Shown: one piece after another, positions 8,703 through 17,209 of the stretch
Numbering within the stretch: the stretch's first letter is position 1
Layout of the letters: every line of letters begins with the position of its first letter
NCBI GenBank assembly: GCA_023807065.1
Contig: JAJJLU010003976.1
Span: forward strand, 1 to 22,013
DNA from: Isotricha intestinalis
Lineage: Eukaryota; Ciliophora; Litostomatea; Vestibuliferida; Isotrichidae
DNA: 22,013 nt
Direction of reading: 5' to 3'
The notes under the pieces: generated by a model
The model's input: the letters and a program-made list of their open reading frames with translations, nothing else
Told to the model about the DNA's origin: nothing
The model's database searches: none
Program-made: the position numbers and the translations under genes

Positions 8703-9722
8703 TCATAAATAATCATAAATATATTCTTTATCAAAAGTTTCAGTATTTAATCTATTAGAATTTCCAACAGCAGAGAAAAAATCTTTGTTGCAAATCCACT
8801 TTTTTTTACTTTCTAATTGTTCTTTTCTCCTAATTTCTTCATAAGTAATATAAGGTGAAGAAATATTAACATAAGGAGAAGAATAATAATGAAAATGAAA
8901 ACGATTGATATTCATACTATTATTAGTATTATTGTTGTTTCTTGACCTAATTGGGTTTTCACTTTTATAAAAATACTTTATATCATAATATAAAACATTT
9001 ATTAAATGTAATATATTTAAATATCTTTGAAAATCAAAAGCAATATCTCTAGAAGTGAATGCAATAGAATATTTATTTAATCCTATTTGTTCAAATAAAT
9101 AATCTTTATTAATTAAACTATTGTTAAAAAAAGTTTCTATTTGATTTAGTAAATCATCTTTATCCTTTATTCCATCAATTATAATTTTATTTTTATAATT
9201 TTTAAAATATATTTGAGAAAATAAAAGGGAATTTATTATTTTTTTTTTCACATAAAAAATTGGACATTTACTATTATTAATTAAATCTTTAATTAAATTT
9301 GAATCTTCTATTTTATTATTATAATTTTTTAATTTAATATTAAAATCATCTATTGGAATATTTATTGTTCTACTTATTTTTTCTTTTAAATCATAGAAAT
9401 TTGCTTTTTGACCAATACTTATATCATATTTATTTCTTCTAAAAATAAAAGTTAAAGAAATTGGTTTCATTTTTTTTTTTATTTTCACCATATTTTTATT
9501 TCTATCTATTAAATCATTTATTATAATTGGATCTACTTTCTTTTTAATAATTGGTTCCAGAATTGGTTTCATTTTTGTAGTTTTTCTTTTTGCTTTTTTT
9601 CTTTTTGCTAAATTTTTTTTCTCTAATTCATAATTTTTAATATTATAATCATCATATTTTTCACTGTTATTTTCTGAAGAAATATCAATTGTTTTTGTTA
9701 CTGATGACGATCTTTTACTCAT
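8703..9722 (-). CDS. Protein with ubiquitin-like and RRM-like regions
   Basis: 339 aa, ATG at 9722, TGA stop. Residues 1-85 are basic with a Lys/Arg cluster (KKNLAKRKKAKRKTTK, 35-50) that may act in nuclear localisation. Residues about 88-158 have the strand/helix rhythm of a ubiquitin-like fold: SLTFIF, then YDISIGQKANFYDLKEKIS, then NIPIDDFNIKLKN. Residues about 178-252 suggest an RRM-like fold, with IIIDGIKDKDDLLNQIETFF as strand 1 plus helix 1 and YSIAFTSRDIAFDFQRYLN as the strand 3/helix 2 region. The C-terminus holds a Trp-containing segment, KKKWICNKDFFSAVG (307-320), that looks conserved. Fold assignments rest on pattern only, and no named family is recognised. Confidence 0.75.
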   Translation of the reverse strand: MSKRSSSVTKTIDISSENNSEKYDDYNIKNYELEKKNLAKRKKAKRKTTKMKPILEPIIKKKVDPIIINDLIDRNKNMVKIKKKMKPISLTFIFRRNKYDISIGQKANFYDLKEKISRTINIPIDDFNIKLKNYNNKIEDSNLIKDLINNSKCPIFYVKKKIINSLLFSQIYFKNYKNKIIIDGIKDKDDLLNQIETFFNNSLINKDYLFEQIGLNKYSIAFTSRDIAFDFQRYLNILHLINVLYYDIKYFYKSENPIRSRNNNNTNNSMNINRFHFHYYSSPYVNISSPYITYEEIRRKEQLESKKKWICNKDFFSAVGNSNRLNTETFDKEYIYDYL

Positions 9723-10497
9723 TTTTTCTTTTTTTTATATAAAATTTGTCATTTATCTATATTATTTATTTTATTTTGAAATAAATATTTTTAGAAAAGG
9801 TTTTGTCTTTTATATATTTTCTATACTTTTATAATTATTTAAGTTATATAAGAGTTTTTTAATTTATTATTTTTTTACATTTTTATTTTTATATTAAATT
9901 TTTATTATAATAAAATTAATCAATTACATTATTAATAATTACCAAAATATTTTCAATTATATTTATTGAAATTATTATTATTTAATTCAAATTAATTTTT
10001 ATCATAATATAATACATTTTTGATTAAATAAATTCATTTTCATTGTTTAAATAATTATTTATAATAGAGATAACCAAAGTTTCAATAAAGTTTTTTTTAT
10101 AATAATTTAATAATTCTCATTAGAGCAAGTAATATGAATTATTTTTATTTTAACTTCATAATAATTAATTCAATAATTATAAGGAGTTTTAATAGTAATA
10201 TGCTATATAACATTGAAATAACATCATTATAAATTATAATTTACCAGAAAAAGAACTTACTAAAAGAAACATTTCTATTAAATTAATGAAAGTTTTATAT
10301 ATTTTAATTGAATTAATAATTTTAAGTTATAATTTATTTGGTTATTATTTATAATTGCTTTAATATTTTTTTTAAAACATTTATATTTAAATTCTTAATT
10401 ATTTTTAATTCGGTGAATCAAAACAAATTTTGAGAAAAAAATCACATTTTTGTAAAAAAGTAAAAGATTTTATATTTATTAACAAATAAAATACATA
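9723..10497. other. Intergenic spacer with a possible decayed + strand fragment
   Basis: 775 bp without an intact gene. On the + strand, about 10217-10354 is open for 45 codons without an ATG at its head. It reads NLPEKELTKRNISIKLMK followed by a hydrophobic stretch, after several upstream stops. It may be a gene relic or chance. The rest is A/T tracts. Confidence 0.45.
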
Positions 10498-10917
10498 TTA
10501 ACATACAATTCCTCTTTTTTTATTTAAAAAATATTCCTTTAGTACATTTATAATATTATTATTATATTTTTCAAGGTTAGGATTTTTATCCATTAACTTT
10601 TTAATTTTCCTGAGTATGAAAGTATTATTTTTTTCACTTTTATCTTCATCTAAATCAATATTTATATTAAGATATAATTTTTTATTTTCTTTTTCTAATC
10701 TTATTTTATTTATCTTAGATTTTGGTATATCTTCTATATCCATATTGTTCTCCTCTTGAGAAAATTCATATTTTGAGAAATTTTTTAAACTAATTATTTC
10801 TTTCAATTCTTTCACATTTTTTAAATAAAATTCAGGTATAAAATCTTCTTCAAAATCATTTTTTTTTAAATAATTATTATTATCTTCATTTTCGTCATTC
10901 CAAAAAATATTTTCCAT
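10498..10917 (-). CDS. Small acidic hypothetical protein (139 aa)
   Basis: ATG at 10917, TAA stop. The N-terminal 25 residues are strongly acidic with Trp and Phe (MENIFWNDENEDNNN). The middle has alternating charged and hydrophobic residues (EFYLKNVKELKEIISLKNF, residues 29-47), which suggests an amphipathic helix. The C-terminal third is Lys-rich (FILRKIKKLMDKNPNLEKY) and ends KKRGIVC. No domain, signal peptide or membrane segment is seen. Non-repetitive composition and an intact frame support a real gene. I do not recognise it. It stands alone, with spacers of about 775 and 296 bp. Confidence 0.6.
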   Translation of the reverse strand: MENIFWNDENEDNNNYLKKNDFEEDFIPEFYLKNVKELKEIISLKNFSKYEFSQEENNMDIEDIPKSKINKIRLEKENKKLYLNINIDLDEDKSEKNNTFILRKIKKLMDKNPNLEKYNNNIINVLKEYFLNKKRGIVC

Positions 10918-11213
10918 TTAAATCCAATGTTTTATATTTATTATTTTTAATTGATTCAATGTAATTATAAATAACAAATAATTTAACTTTTTTTTAAGAG
11001 TTTAATTTCATAAATTATTTATAAAATAGAATATAATTTCAATTCATTAAAATAAAAAGTTAAAATATGTTTTTTTGAAAAAATGCTACAATATTTAATT
11101 TTTAATATTTTTATAATTAAAACATTTATTATTTTATCTTAATTATTTATCTAATCAAATATTTGAAAAAATAATTAATTATACTTATTGATACAAATCT
11201 ACTTTGTTAAATT

Positions 11214-12608
11214 TTAATTATCATATATATCATTAACATTTGTATTTCCTTCTAATAATTTTAACAATAATTTTTTTTCTCCAATTGATTTAGCATAATT
11301 TTTGAGTTTGTCATGTAAATTTTTTTTCATTTTACTCAATAAAACTAATCCTTCATCAGAAAAAGACATTATTGTTTTTTGATTTTCTTTGTATTTTTCT
11401 TCATCATTCTTATTTTGATTCATTTTATTATTATTTTTACTATTTTTATAATCAAAAATAATGAATTGCTTAGAATTTTTAGAATAGTTTGTTCCTGGAA
11501 TCAATTTATTTTTAGAATATTGATTATTTTCTTTTTTATTTAACTTAATATAATTTTTATCATAAATTTCTTCTATATTTAAATTATTTTTATTTTGTCT
11601 TTCACTTATTGCTTTACCAAAATTTGAACTTGTTTCTATTGTTTTATATTTATCAATAATATTTTTTTTTGTTTTTTTCTTAAAACTTTTTTTTATATAT
11701 TTCCCTTTTATTGAGTTTGATTTATTTTCTTGAAAAGGAATTTTATTTAATCTAATTGTTAAATTATTAGGATTATTACATAAATATTTTTTAATTTCTT
11801 GATTTATTAATATATTATTACCTACATTAGTGGAAAAATTATTGTTGTATTTTGTTTTTATATTTATAGTTGGGGAATTCATTGAATAAATAGTTTTTGA
11901 TATTTGATTTTTTTTATTAATTAATAAATATCCATCTTCTTTGAAAAATTGATTTAATGTATTTAAATCAATTTTTTTAATTTTAAAATTTTCTTTATAT
12001 ATTGAAAAATTATTAATAAAATTTAGTAATCTATTTCTTGGTCCAATTGGAATATTCATTTCTTTTAAATCTTCTTTGTTTAAAACCAACAAATCACTAA
12101 AGTCAATTTTATTTAAATACATTTTTTCTAAATAAATTATATCTATTTCTAAATGTTTAAACACACTTTCAATTAAAATTTGATTCAAATTTATATTATG
12201 AATACTATTTGAATAATTATTATTTAAACTATATGTATAGTTGTTATTTATACTATTTGTAAAATTAATATTTGAACTATCTTCATTTAAATTTAAATCA
12301 GTGTGTAATCTTGTTTTATTTTGTGAAAATTTAATGTGATGTAAATTATCTGATAGAGAGTTATTATGTGTATTATTATTTACAGTTGTTTTTGTGATAT
12401 TTAATTTTTTTGATTTATCAGATTGTTCTGTTGGAAAATCAAAACTAGGTTGATAATACATTAAACTATTTCTATAATGAGGTTGAGGATAATATGAAAA
12501 TTTTTTAAGTTGAGATTCTTGAATTTTATGTATTTTTGGTTTTTCTTCATTAAAAATTTTCATATTTTTTGTTTGAAACAATTTAGTTTTTGGCACATTG
12601 TCATTCAT
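11214..12608 (-). CDS. SAM-domain protein
   Basis: 464 aa, ATG at 12608, TAA stop. Residues about 143-200 form a sterile alpha motif: ESVFKHLEIDIIYLEKMYLN begins the helix bundle, IDFSDLLVLNKEDLKEMNIP is the core, and IGPRNRLLNFI is the typical closing helix (the GxRxxLL signature). SAM domains mediate protein-protein assembly and sometimes RNA binding. The regions before and after are Asn/Lys/Ser-rich and likely disordered. The C-terminus has a predicted helix (LLSKMKKNLHDKLKNYAKSI, about 425-444). The ATG lies 85 bp from the start of the divergent EF-hand-like gene, suggesting shared control. The partner is unknown. Confidence 0.82.
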   Translation of the reverse strand: MNDNVPKTKLFQTKNMKIFNEEKPKIHKIQESQLKKFSYYPQPHYRNSLMYYQPSFDFPTEQSDKSKKLNITKTTVNNNTHNNSLSDNLHHIKFSQNKTRLHTDLNLNEDSSNINFTNSINNNYTYSLNNNYSNSIHNINLNQILIESVFKHLEIDIIYLEKMYLNKIDFSDLLVLNKEDLKEMNIPIGPRNRLLNFINNFSIYKENFKIKKIDLNTLNQFFKEDGYLLINKKNQISKTIYSMNSPTINIKTKYNNNFSTNVGNNILINQEIKKYLCNNPNNLTIRLNKIPFQENKSNSIKGKYIKKSFKKKTKKNIIDKYKTIETSSNFGKAISERQNKNNLNIEEIYDKNYIKLNKKENNQYSKNKLIPGTNYSKNSKQFIIFDYKNSKNNNKMNQNKNDEEKYKENQKTIMSFSDEGLVLLSKMKKNLHDKLKNYAKSIGEKKLLLKLLEGNTNVNDIYDN

Positions 12609-12693
12609 AATATATTATTAAGTTAAATTTAATTTTTATTTAATTTTAATTAAATATTTTCATTTACATAAATTATTATATAAAAAAAGAAAT
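12609..12693. promoter_or_regulatory. 85-bp head-to-head promoter region
   Basis: The only sequence between the start codons of the SAM-domain gene (-) and the EF-hand-like gene (+). It is almost entirely A/T with short T tracts. Both 5' UTRs and promoters must fit here or overlap the neighbouring genes. No specific element is recognised. Confidence 0.5.
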
Positions 12694-14160
12694 ATGAATA
12701 TAAGATTTAAAAAAATAAATAATTCACATATAAATAGAAGTTGTTCTCAACACACTAAAGATTCTTCTACATCAATTAAAAATATAAATAATGAAATGGA
12801 AGATTCAATTAATATAAAAAATAAGAAAATATATAAATATAATATGCATCGACAAAATAGTCTATTCCTTCATTATAATTCTAACAAATTATATTCAGGA
12901 AAGAATAATATAAATAATCTTTCTTCTTCTTTAATTAATTTTAATGATAGTATTTCTTTAAAAAAAAAAGTTATTAAAAATAATTGTTTTTCTTCTGATA
13001 ATTCAATAAAGAAAAATAGTTTAAAGCGAAATAATGATTTCAGTATATATAAAAGTAAAAGTATTATTGATATAAAAAAAAGAAATAGTTTACCAATTGA
13101 ATTTTTATTAGAAAAAGATAGTGAAAATAAAAATTTGAATAAATCAAACACAAAAAAATCAAGAAAAATAAATTATACTTTAAGAGAACTTATTAAATTA
13201 GATCCCTATCATTTATTAAATAAAGGAGTAAAAGATGATATAAAAATATATAGTAAAAAAAACGAAAATTTTAAATTTCCAAATATTGGGAAAAAAACAA
13301 AAACTATAAATGGTGATTTTTTAAGAGTTTTAAATAGTAATTCACTTCTTATAAAAAATAGCATCAATAAAACTCAATTAATAAAAAAATTATTTAAAAT
13401 AAAGGATGAAACTAATAGTGATTTAAAATATATTATTATATGGGAAGGAATATATCATTTATGGCAAAAGCATTCTGCAATTATAAATAATTTATTAGTT
13501 AAATTTTGGGAATATAAATTGTTTATAAATAAAAATGAAATAATTACATTTGAAGAATTAAATGAATTTTTAATTTTTATTTTCGAAATTTCTTCTGTTA
13601 AAATATCTTTTTCTTGTTTTTTAGAAGATATATCCTATCTTTTTTCAGAAGATAAAAAAAAAATTAATTTAAAAAAATTATATACTATTTTCATGATTAC
13701 AAATAATAATATTTCTTACATAGATAAAATTGATTATTTATGTAATGTTTGGGAAAATAAAGATAGTGGAGAAATAAATATCAAAAAATTACTTTATTAT
13801 TTAAAAAATGTATTTAGAAAAAAATCTGATTATCAAAAAATTTATAATTTTTTTACAAAATCTCATAAGATTAATTATAATCTTTCAAAAGCCAAAATAA
13901 AAAGTTTATTTATTAATGAACAAAAAATACGTTATTTTTTTGAAAGAAATTGTCAAATTAATTATAAAATCATTGATGAAAATTATAACGAGATTTTATC
14001 TGATACTATTAAAAATAACGTAAATTCTTTTGGAACTGATATTTTACATTTTAATCATATTTTATGTCCAAAAGAAATTGAAAATTTTGAAAATTTATTA
14101 AAAAATTATGAGAAAAGAAAAGAAATTAAGAATAAATTAAAAAATTATTTAAATAATTAA
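12694..14160 (+). CDS. Degenerate EF-hand-like protein
   Basis: 488 aa, ATG at 12694, TAA stop. Residues 1-160 are basic, Ser/Asn/Lys-rich and probably disordered. Residues about 240-420 are helical and resemble a paired EF-hand array: W-E-G-I-Y-H-L-W, then LFINKNEIITFEELNEFLIF (276-295), then a second unit LCNVWENKDSGEINIKKLLY (349-368). In that loop Gly359 and Ile361 sit at the conserved positions 6 and 8. Positions 1, 3 and 5 (Glu354, Lys356, Ser358) lack the usual Asp ligands and position 12 is Lys, so calcium binding is unlikely there. The first unit also lacks a clear DxDxDG loop. A structural or regulatory role is inferred. No orthologue is recognised. Confidence 0.72.
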   Translation: MNIRFKKINNSHINRSCSQHTKDSSTSIKNINNEMEDSINIKNKKIYKYNMHRQNSLFLHYNSNKLYSGKNNINNLSSSLINFNDSISLKKKVIKNNCFSSDNSIKKNSLKRNNDFSIYKSKSIIDIKKRNSLPIEFLLEKDSENKNLNKSNTKKSRKINYTLRELIKLDPYHLLNKGVKDDIKIYSKKNENFKFPNIGKKTKTINGDFLRVLNSNSLLIKNSINKTQLIKKLFKIKDETNSDLKYIIIWEGIYHLWQKHSAIINNLLVKFWEYKLFINKNEIITFEELNEFLIFIFEISSVKISFSCFLEDISYLFSEDKKKINLKKLYTIFMITNNNISYIDKIDYLCNVWENKDSGEINIKKLLYYLKNVFRKKSDYQKIYNFFTKSHKINYNLSKAKIKSLFINEQKIRYFFERNCQINYKIIDENYNEILSDTIKNNVNSFGTDILHFNHILCPKEIENFENLLKNYEKRKEIKNKLKNYLNN

Positions 14161-14731
14161 ATATTCTTTTAAAATTAAATTAATAATGAGAATTAATCTA
14201 ATTTGAAAATAAATAATTCAAAGAAATGTAAAAGAAATTCATAAACAATAAAAAAACATTCAATTATTTTCATTTTATGTTTGTAATTATTTTTTTAGAA
14301 TAGTTTTTAACAAATATTTTCAGTTATTCACCCAATGATTTAATTATTATCAATTTCAATTAACGAATTTAATAAATTTAAAATAAGGATTTATTAATAT
14401 GATAAGAATTGATGTTCTTAATTGTTTTCATTTAATAATTCTAATATCAATTTTATTCTAAGGAATATATAACAATAAATTTTGTATTTGAATCCATCGT
14501 ATTATTTTTTTTTCTTCTAAAACCTAATTAATCAAATCAATTTTTGACTACAATATATATGTTTATTTTTTTCTTAATCAAAAAAAATGAATTTAAATAA
14601 TTTTAAATATGATATAATAATATTACATATCAAATTAGATCAATCATTGTTTTACATTAAAATACTTTAAACATAGGCTATTTAAAAATTTTATAATTTT
14701 AAATAGTAATATTTATAAATACAAGTTCAAT
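14161..14731. other. Intergenic region between convergent genes
   Basis: 571 bp between the ends of the + strand EF-hand-like gene and the minus-strand F-box-like gene. A/T-rich with no open frame, intron boundary or clear repeat. Presumed 3' UTRs and spacer. Confidence 0.6.
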
Positions 14732-15151
14732 TTATGAATGATTTAATATATTGTTTTCACTTATTATGTTACTTATTACAGAACTATTTTTAAGGATTGA
14801 AAATGATAAAAATTTGAAAGTATTTGATTTAATATTACTCTTAAAACTTTGATGATAATTATAATCTGAATTTCTTTTTTTGAAAAATTTAATTAATATT
14901 TCGTTTTGTTTACAAACTCTTTTAAAAGTTTTATTTATTTTTCCAATTTCCTTTAATTCATTAAAATCTAAAAAATCAATTATTTTTATCCAAAGTTTTA
15001 ATGAAACTCTATGTGACATATTTCTTAGATATTTATTATTTATTGTTTCATAATCTATATTATCACTTTCTGTCAACTTAGAAGGAGATTTTTTCATAAA
15101 TTCTGAATTAATTTCAATTTTTATTTTTTTGTTATTTTGTACACATCCCAT
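14732..15151 (-). CDS. Small F-box-like protein with MGC lipid-anchor N-terminus
   Basis: 139 aa, ATG at 15151, TAA stop. It begins MGCVQNNKK, which fits dual acylation: myristate on Gly2 after Met removal and palmitate on Cys3. The same MGC start is seen in Src-family and other membrane-tethered proteins. Residues about 47-85 (RVSLKLWIKIIDFLDFNELK, then INKTFKRVCKQNEILIKFF) follow the F-box pattern of a helix with paired hydrophobics, an FL turn, a second helix, and a final helix with Phe-Lys-Arg. F-boxes bind SKP1 and bring targets to SCF ubiquitin ligases. No substrate-binding repeat is present, because the protein ends about 55 residues later in a Ser/Asn-rich tail. Inference: a membrane-associated adaptor. 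Confidence 0.65.
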   Translation of the reverse strand: MGCVQNNKKIKIEINSEFMKKSPSKLTESDNIDYETINNKYLRNMSHRVSLKLWIKIIDFLDFNELKEIGKINKTFKRVCKQNEILIKFFKKRNSDYNYHQSFKSNIKSNTFKFLSFSILKNSSVISNIISENNILNHS

Positions 15152-15317
15152 TTATCAAATAATGTATTTTTATTTAATTAAAATCATTTTTTTGATTATT
15201 GATAGATATTAATTGTAACTTCAATTTAAATTAATTTTTTATTTAAAAAATAAATTAGCAATTAAAAAATAAAAATATTATTTGTTAAATACATATATTT
15301 TATAAACTTATCACATG

Positions 15318-17063
15318 CTATTTTTTCTTTTTTTCAGTAAGAATATTTTTGCTAGATGAACAAAAATTAATTTTTGTATTTGATTTATCTTCGTTCATTT
15401 TTTTAGATTTTTTATCAGAAGAACTTCTATTTATATAACATGAATAATTTGTATTTAAAGTGCTCTCATTTGTAATTGTTAAATGATTTAATCTTTTAAT
15501 TTCGCTTTTTAATTCATTATTTTTAGTTTTAAAATCATTTAATTGTTTAGTTATTTCCTTATTTTCTTCTTGAATTTTCTTCAATAATAATAATGATTCA
15601 GGATTTATTAAATTTACATTTATTTTATTTTTAGTTATTGAATTTTTTGAAGGATTAGAATTTAAAGTTTTATTATATTCTGATTCTTGTGACTTTAAAT
15701 TTAAATTATTTTTCCTTATTTTTTCAATTTCTAATAATAATTTATTATTTTCATTTTTTAGATGATAATTTTCTTGTTTTAAATTTTGAAAATTATTTTT
15801 TATTTTCAGAAGTTCAGTTATCCTTAATTTTAAATTTTTAATTTCTTTATTTGCAATAGATAATTCACAATTGTCATTATTTTCAAATTTACTTTTCTCT
15901 GTTGAAATACTTCTTCCTTTTTTTATTGAATTAATATTTTTTTTATTTCCATTTGTTAATACTCTTATTTCTTTTTCTTTTTCTTTTAAATTATTTTCTA
16001 AATTTAATATCCTTTTTTCAAGTTCTGATTTTTGATTTTTATTTTCATTATTTATTATCTTTTTTAAATTATATTTTTGTAATAAATTTAATATTTCTTG
16101 ATTTGTAATATTTAATTGATTTAATAAATCTTTTAAAGGTTCGTAATTTAAGTTTGAATTAATGATAATTTCTTCTTTTGTTGTATAAAATTCTAATAAG
16201 CTTTGATATACGCTAATTTCTTTTGATTGAATGTTTCCATATTTATTTATGAAATCATTTAGTTTTTGTAAAAATGTATTACAATCTTTAAAGTCATTAT
16301 TATTTATTATTTTATTTTTCATATCTTCAATTTGTTTTATTAATGTATTATAATATTCTATACATTCATTTTTATAATTTTCAATATTTATTAACATTTG
16401 ATTTTGAATTGAAGGAAATAAATTTAATTTTTTTAAATATTCTTTCTCAAAGTCAATGAAAATATTTATTTTTTCAATTAAAATTTTTATATCATTATCT
16501 TTTTTGTTATCTGATAAAATACTTAAAATTTTATCAAAATTTTTATATATAATGTAATATTTTATATAAGATATATTTTCACTATTATTAAATGTAATTT
16601 TAAATTCAAAATAATCTAAAGATTTATTTTGAATTTTACTCTCTGGAATTTTAAAAATGTTTAAATTTAATATTTGTTTTTTAATGATATTTCTAATTAC
16701 ATTAGTTGATTCAAAATCAATTTCTATAAAAGAAAATTGAATATCATTAATATTTTTTTCATTAAGTATTTTTTCATTTACTAATAAACTGACAAGAGAA
16801 TATTTTTTTGTATTTTTCTCTCCTACAAGATATATTATATTAATATCTTCTTGATTCATTATATTATTTGATAATATTTCTTCTAATTTTTCATTATTTT
16901 CACTATTTAAAATCTCTTGAAAATTATGACATAAATTATCATTTATTGTTAAATTGTTTTCAGTATAATTAATATTAATTTTTGAATTGTCTTCTTTAAA
17001 GTTTTTATCAATGATTAAAATAGAATTTCCAATATTGTTTTTGTTATTAAATAATACTTCCAT
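15318..17063 (-). CDS. Coiled-coil protein, possibly with a degenerate kinesin-like head
   Basis: 581 aa, ATG at 17063, TAG stop. Residues about 345-530 are a predicted coiled coil in two or three blocks (SELEKRILNLENNLKEKEKE, then NLKLRITELLKIKNNF, then LKSEIKRLNHL), with a Ser/Lys-rich tail. The N-terminal 230 residues are not low complexity. IIYLVGEKNTKKYSLVSLL (76-94) sits where kinesins have their P-loop (GxxGxGKT/S) and is followed by IQFSFIEIDFE (108-118), reminiscent of the kinesin SFLEIYNE segment. The P-loop is degenerate: the glycine and GKT pattern is mostly lost. The spacing to SFIE is much shorter than usual. It may be a non-catalytic, kinesin-derived head like those of Vik1-type proteins, or an unrelated fold. 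The coiled coil is secure; the kinesin link is speculative. Confidence 0.7.
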   Translation of the reverse strand: MEVLFNNKNNIGNSILIIDKNFKEDNSKININYTENNLTINDNLCHNFQEILNSENNEKLEEILSNNIMNQEDINIIYLVGEKNTKKYSLVSLLVNEKILNEKNINDIQFSFIEIDFESTNVIRNIIKKQILNLNIFKIPESKIQNKSLDYFEFKITFNNSENISYIKYYIIYKNFDKILSILSDNKKDNDIKILIEKINIFIDFEKEYLKKLNLFPSIQNQMLINIENYKNECIEYYNTLIKQIEDMKNKIINNNDFKDCNTFLQKLNDFINKYGNIQSKEISVYQSLLEFYTTKEEIIINSNLNYEPLKDLLNQLNITNQEILNLLQKYNLKKIINNENKNQKSELEKRILNLENNLKEKEKEIRVLTNGNKKNINSIKKGRSISTEKSKFENNDNCELSIANKEIKNLKLRITELLKIKNNFQNLKQENYHLKNENNKLLLEIEKIRKNNLNLKSQESEYNKTLNSNPSKNSITKNKINVNLINPESLLLLKKIQEENKEITKQLNDFKTKNNELKSEIKRLNHLTITNESTLNTNYSCYINRSSSDKKSKKMNEDKSNTKINFCSSSKNILTEKKKK

Positions 17064-17209
17064 AATATTTAATTAAAAATTTAAAAAATTTATCACAATT
17101 AATTTAAAATTTATAAATTCCTTTTAATAAATATTTATATGGATTTATAAGCATTTAATAATCTATCAGAAATTATGTTCGATTCAATTATTTTAATTAA
17201 AATATTTTA

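Noticed and set aside
10498..10509. C-terminal GIVC as a prenylation site
   Set aside because: It lacks a CaaX, CC or CXC arrangement; a lone final Cys is not enough.
12873..13151. Minus-strand 92-codon Phe/Leu-rich frame
   Set aside because: Antisense shadow of the EF-hand-like gene's Lys/Asn-rich N-terminus.
17175..17190. GTTCGATTC, similar to a tRNA B box
   Set aside because: No matching A box, acceptor stem or cloverleaf surrounds it.
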